Below, piece by piece: positions 6,863 to 8,195 of a DNA stretch of 8,195 nucleotides (the first letter of the stretch is position 1; every line of letters begins with the position of its first letter). The position numbers and the translations under genes were made by a program. The notes under the pieces are model-generated. The model worked only from the letters and a program-made list of their open reading frames with translations. It was not told the DNA's origin and did not search any database. Source of the DNA: Pirellulales bacterium (lineage in GTDB: Bacteria; Planctomycetota; Planctomycetia; Pirellulales; JAICIG01); NCBI GenBank assembly GCA_025924495.1, contig JAICIG010000364.1, positions 1 through 8,195 on the forward strand, read 5' to 3'.

Positions 6863-7474
6863 ATGTCTTCTGAAAATGCAGGGCGGTCGCAAATCGTCAG
6901 CCCCGACACGCTCCGCGACGAACGGATTCCGCCCGGCCAGGTGCAAACGCGCAAATGGCCGGTGCTGCACGCCGGCACGACGCCGCGGGTCGATCTGGCA
7001 ACGTGGGATCTGCAGTTCTTCGGCCTGGTCAAGCAGCCGGTGCGGTGGACTTGGGAAGAGTTTCGCCGCCTCCCCTCTTGCGACGTGAAGGCCGACATGC
7101 ACTGCGTCACGCGGTGGAGCCGGCTGAATATGACCTGGACCGGCGTGGCGGTGAGCGAGGCGATGAAGTGCGTTGAGCTGTTGCCCGAGGCGCGGTTTGT
7201 GCTTGCTCACGGGGAACAAGGCTTCAGCACCAACTTACCGCTGGCGGAGTTTCTGGCCGAAGACGCGCTCTTTGCCTGGGCCGCCGACGGCCACGATCTG
7301 GAGCCCGACCACGGCTGGCCGCTGCGGCTCGTCATTCCGCGGCTGTACGCCTGGAAGAGCGCCAAGTGGGTGCGCGGCATCGAATTCCTCGCTCACGATC
7401 GCGCCGGCTACTGGGAGCAAGGAGGCTACCACATGCACGGCGATCCCTGGCACGAAGAACGCTTTGGCTGGTGA
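6863..7474 (+). CDS. Sulfite-oxidase-like molybdopterin-dependent oxidoreductase (cytoplasmic, single-domain)
   Basis: A 203-residue protein made only of the oxidoreductase molybdopterin-binding domain (sulfite oxidase/YedY superfamily). Recognisable segments are RIPPGQVQTRKWPVLHAG near the N-terminus, WDLQFFGLVKQPVRWTWEEF, DMHCVTRWSR, FVLAHGEQGFSTNLPL, DHGWPLRLVIPRLYAWKSAK, WVRGIEF, and the C-terminal GYHMHGDPWHEERFGW. Cys81 in DMHCVTRWS is the expected molybdenum ligand. The length and the conserved ending indicate a complete member of the short family often annotated 'sulfite oxidase-like oxidoreductase'. No Tat or Sec signal, heme domain or dimerisation domain is present, so it should act in the cytoplasm; its substrate and electron acceptor are unknown. 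The ATG at 6863 is chosen because the upstream in-frame TTG at 6805 region lies inside the hairpin; a weak AGGA sits at 6849-6852. It may be read through from the operon or expressed separately. Confidence 0.92.
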   Translation: MSSENAGRSQIVSPDTLRDERIPPGQVQTRKWPVLHAGTTPRVDLATWDLQFFGLVKQPVRWTWEEFRRLPSCDVKADMHCVTRWSRLNMTWTGVAVSEAMKCVELLPEARFVLAHGEQGFSTNLPLAEFLAEDALFAWAADGHDLEPDHGWPLRLVIPRLYAWKSAKWVRGIEFLAHDRAGYWEQGGYHMHGDPWHEERFGW

Positions 7475-7490
7475 GGAAGGAATCAGGACG

Positions 7491-7518
7491 AAAGGAGACA
7501 GGAGCCAGTAGCCAGGAG
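7491..7518. repeat. Degenerate purine-rich 7-bp tandem repeat
   Basis: Four units in register: AAAGGAG (7491-7497), ACAGGAG (7498-7504), CCAGTAG (7505-7511) and CCAGGAG (7512-7518). Two looser units, AAGGAAT and CAGGACG, precede them at 7477-7490 in the same seven-base spacing. Confidence 0.55.
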
Positions 7519-7544
7519 AGAATCCGGCCATCGCTGCTGCACGC

Positions 7545-7579
7545 CGCATTCCGCATTCCGCATTCCGAATTCCGAATTT
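7545..7579. repeat. 7-bp tandem repeat, CGCATTC x3 then CGAATTC and CGAATTT
   Basis: Five consecutive heptamers: CGCATTC at 7545-7551, 7552-7558 and 7559-7565, CGAATTC at 7566-7572, and CGAATTT at 7573-7579. The change from CGCATT to CGAATT gives two subtypes within one array. From memory, similar ATTCCGCATTCCG/GAATTCCG tracts occur in planctomycete intergenic regions; their role is unknown. Confidence 0.9.
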
Positions 7580-7595
7580 GATCCGCCCCTGCACC

Positions 7596-8195
7596 TCACC
7601 CGTGCCTTAACGCTTCCGTCGGCAAAAATCTCGCCGCTCGATACGCCGGGTAGGCGCCGCCGAGCAGACCGACGATGAGCGCGATGGCAAAGCCTTGCAC
7701 GACGATCGTGGGTTCGATTTCGCCGGAGACCAATCGGGCGGCGATCGGCAAGGTGCTCAAAAATCGCGTGGCCGCGGCGCCGATCAGCGTGCCCAAGATA
7801 GCGCCGACGAGCGCGAGCAGCAGCGATTCGAGCAGGATCCAGCGCATCACGCGAGACTTTTTCCAGCCAATCGCGCGCAGCACGCCGATCTCCTGGACGC
7901 GCTCGAAGACCGACATCACCATGGTATTCAGCGTGCCGATGGCGCCGACGATCAGGGCCACGGTCGAGGTCAGCCAGGCGGCGGAACGCGCTAGTTTCAA
8001 TTCGCTCGCGGTGTCGGCATATTCCTTGCCGGGCATGGCATCGAGCCCTTTGTGCAAGGCTTTAATCTGCTTTCGCAAAGCGTCGATTGAGGCCTTGTCT
8101 TTTCTCCTGGCCGTGACCATGAAGAAAGTTGCGTCCCCTTCGCGACCCATCAGCCGCGCCAAGTCGTCGATGTCCATCAGCATCGAACCGTTCTC
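7596..8195 (-). CDS. ABC transporter permease, MacB/FtsX family, C-terminal part
   Basis: The last 199 residues of a permease are present; the frame is open at the right edge, reading ENGS before the first internal Met at 8183, so the true start is outside. The fragment begins with the end of the periplasmic (MacB-core-like) domain: ENGSMLMDIDDLARLMGRE, then a charged helical stretch. Three hydrophobic segments follow, near 7976-7908, 7841-7770 and 7712-7650. Between the first and second is FERVQEIGVLRAIGW followed by KKSRVMRWILLE, the conserved cytoplasmic coupling region of FtsX-type permeases. The end, AYPAYRAARFLPTEALRHG, is the standard C-terminus of the family. Such permeases pair with a MacB/LolD-type ATPase in lipoprotein, peptide or drug export, or transmit mechanical signals to the periplasm; which applies cannot be decided here. 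It converges on the molybdoenzyme gene and is probably unrelated to the cytochrome operon. Confidence 0.92.
   Translation of the reverse strand, partial: ENGSMLMDIDDLARLMGREGDATFFMVTARRKDKASIDALRKQIKALHKGLDAMPGKEYADTASELKLARSAAWLTSTVALIVGAIGTLNTMVMSVFERVQEIGVLRAIGWKKSRVMRWILLESLLLALVGAILGTLIGAAATRFLSTLPIAARLVSGEIEPTIVVQGFAIALIVGLLGGAYPAYRAARFLPTEALRHG

Larger units (their letters stand above)
7475..7595. other. Convergent intergenic gap made largely of 7-bp repeats
   Basis: This 121-base gap lies between the 3' ends of the molybdoenzyme gene and the permease gene. It holds a purine-rich degenerate heptamer array (7491-7518) and a cleaner CGCATTC/CGAATTC array (7545-7579), listed separately. 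I see no intrinsic terminator for either gene and no credible small gene. Confidence 0.7.

Noticed and set aside
7545..7579. CRISPR array
   Set aside because: The units are 7 bp and contiguous, with no spacers and no cas genes nearby.
7235..7594. A 119-codon minus-strand frame starting in the repeat region
   Set aside because: Its first residues are just the translated CGAATTC/CGCATTC repeats, and the rest is antisense to the molybdoenzyme gene.

Overview
This is high-GC bacterial DNA that looks planctomycetal, probably a Pirellulales-like member of Planctomycetota. The basis is gene content. A very large exported protein joins the Planctomycete-specific cytochrome domains PSCyt1 and PSCyt2 (DUF1549) to PSD1 (DUF1553). 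It is followed directly by a Tat-exported DUF1501 protein, a gene pair that is greatly expanded in this phylum. The species cannot be named from the sequence.

Layout. 1-167 (minus strand): the 5' end of a XylR-type (AraC-family) sugar-responsive regulator that runs off the left edge. 168-436: a divergent intergenic region with an AT-rich stretch and a 10-bp inverted repeat enclosing smaller hairpins, a candidate structured leader. 437-5224 (plus): a 1595-residue Sec-exported fusion protein with three c-type heme motifs, a seven-blade WD40-like propeller, an Ig-like domain, DUF1549, and a DUF1553 that appears split by a coiled coil and a beta-sandwich. 5303-6772 (plus): the DUF1501 partner, very likely co-transcribed. 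6804-6844: a strong hairpin. 6863-7474 (plus): a compact cytoplasmic sulfite-oxidase-like molybdopterin oxidoreductase. 7475-7595: a convergent gap with two kinds of 7-bp tandem repeat. 7596-8195 (minus): the C-terminal part of a MacB/FtsX-type ABC transporter permease that runs off the right edge.

How the genes may work together. The large cytochrome fusion and the DUF1501 protein form the core. Both are exported, the first probably by Sec (needed for heme c attachment outside the cytoplasm) and the second by Tat. They probably act together at the cell surface or in the periplasm. The biochemical role of this pair is not established, and a link to breakdown of complex organic substrates is only an inference. 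The molybdoenzyme has no signal peptide and sits behind a hairpin, so it may be an independent unit. The regulator faces away from the fusion gene and could control it, but nothing in the sequence proves this. The permease is convergent and probably unrelated.

The most unusual features are the number of domains in the fusion protein, its CX4CH heme-like motif, the domain insertion in DUF1553, the possible structured leader, and the heptameric intergenic repeats.
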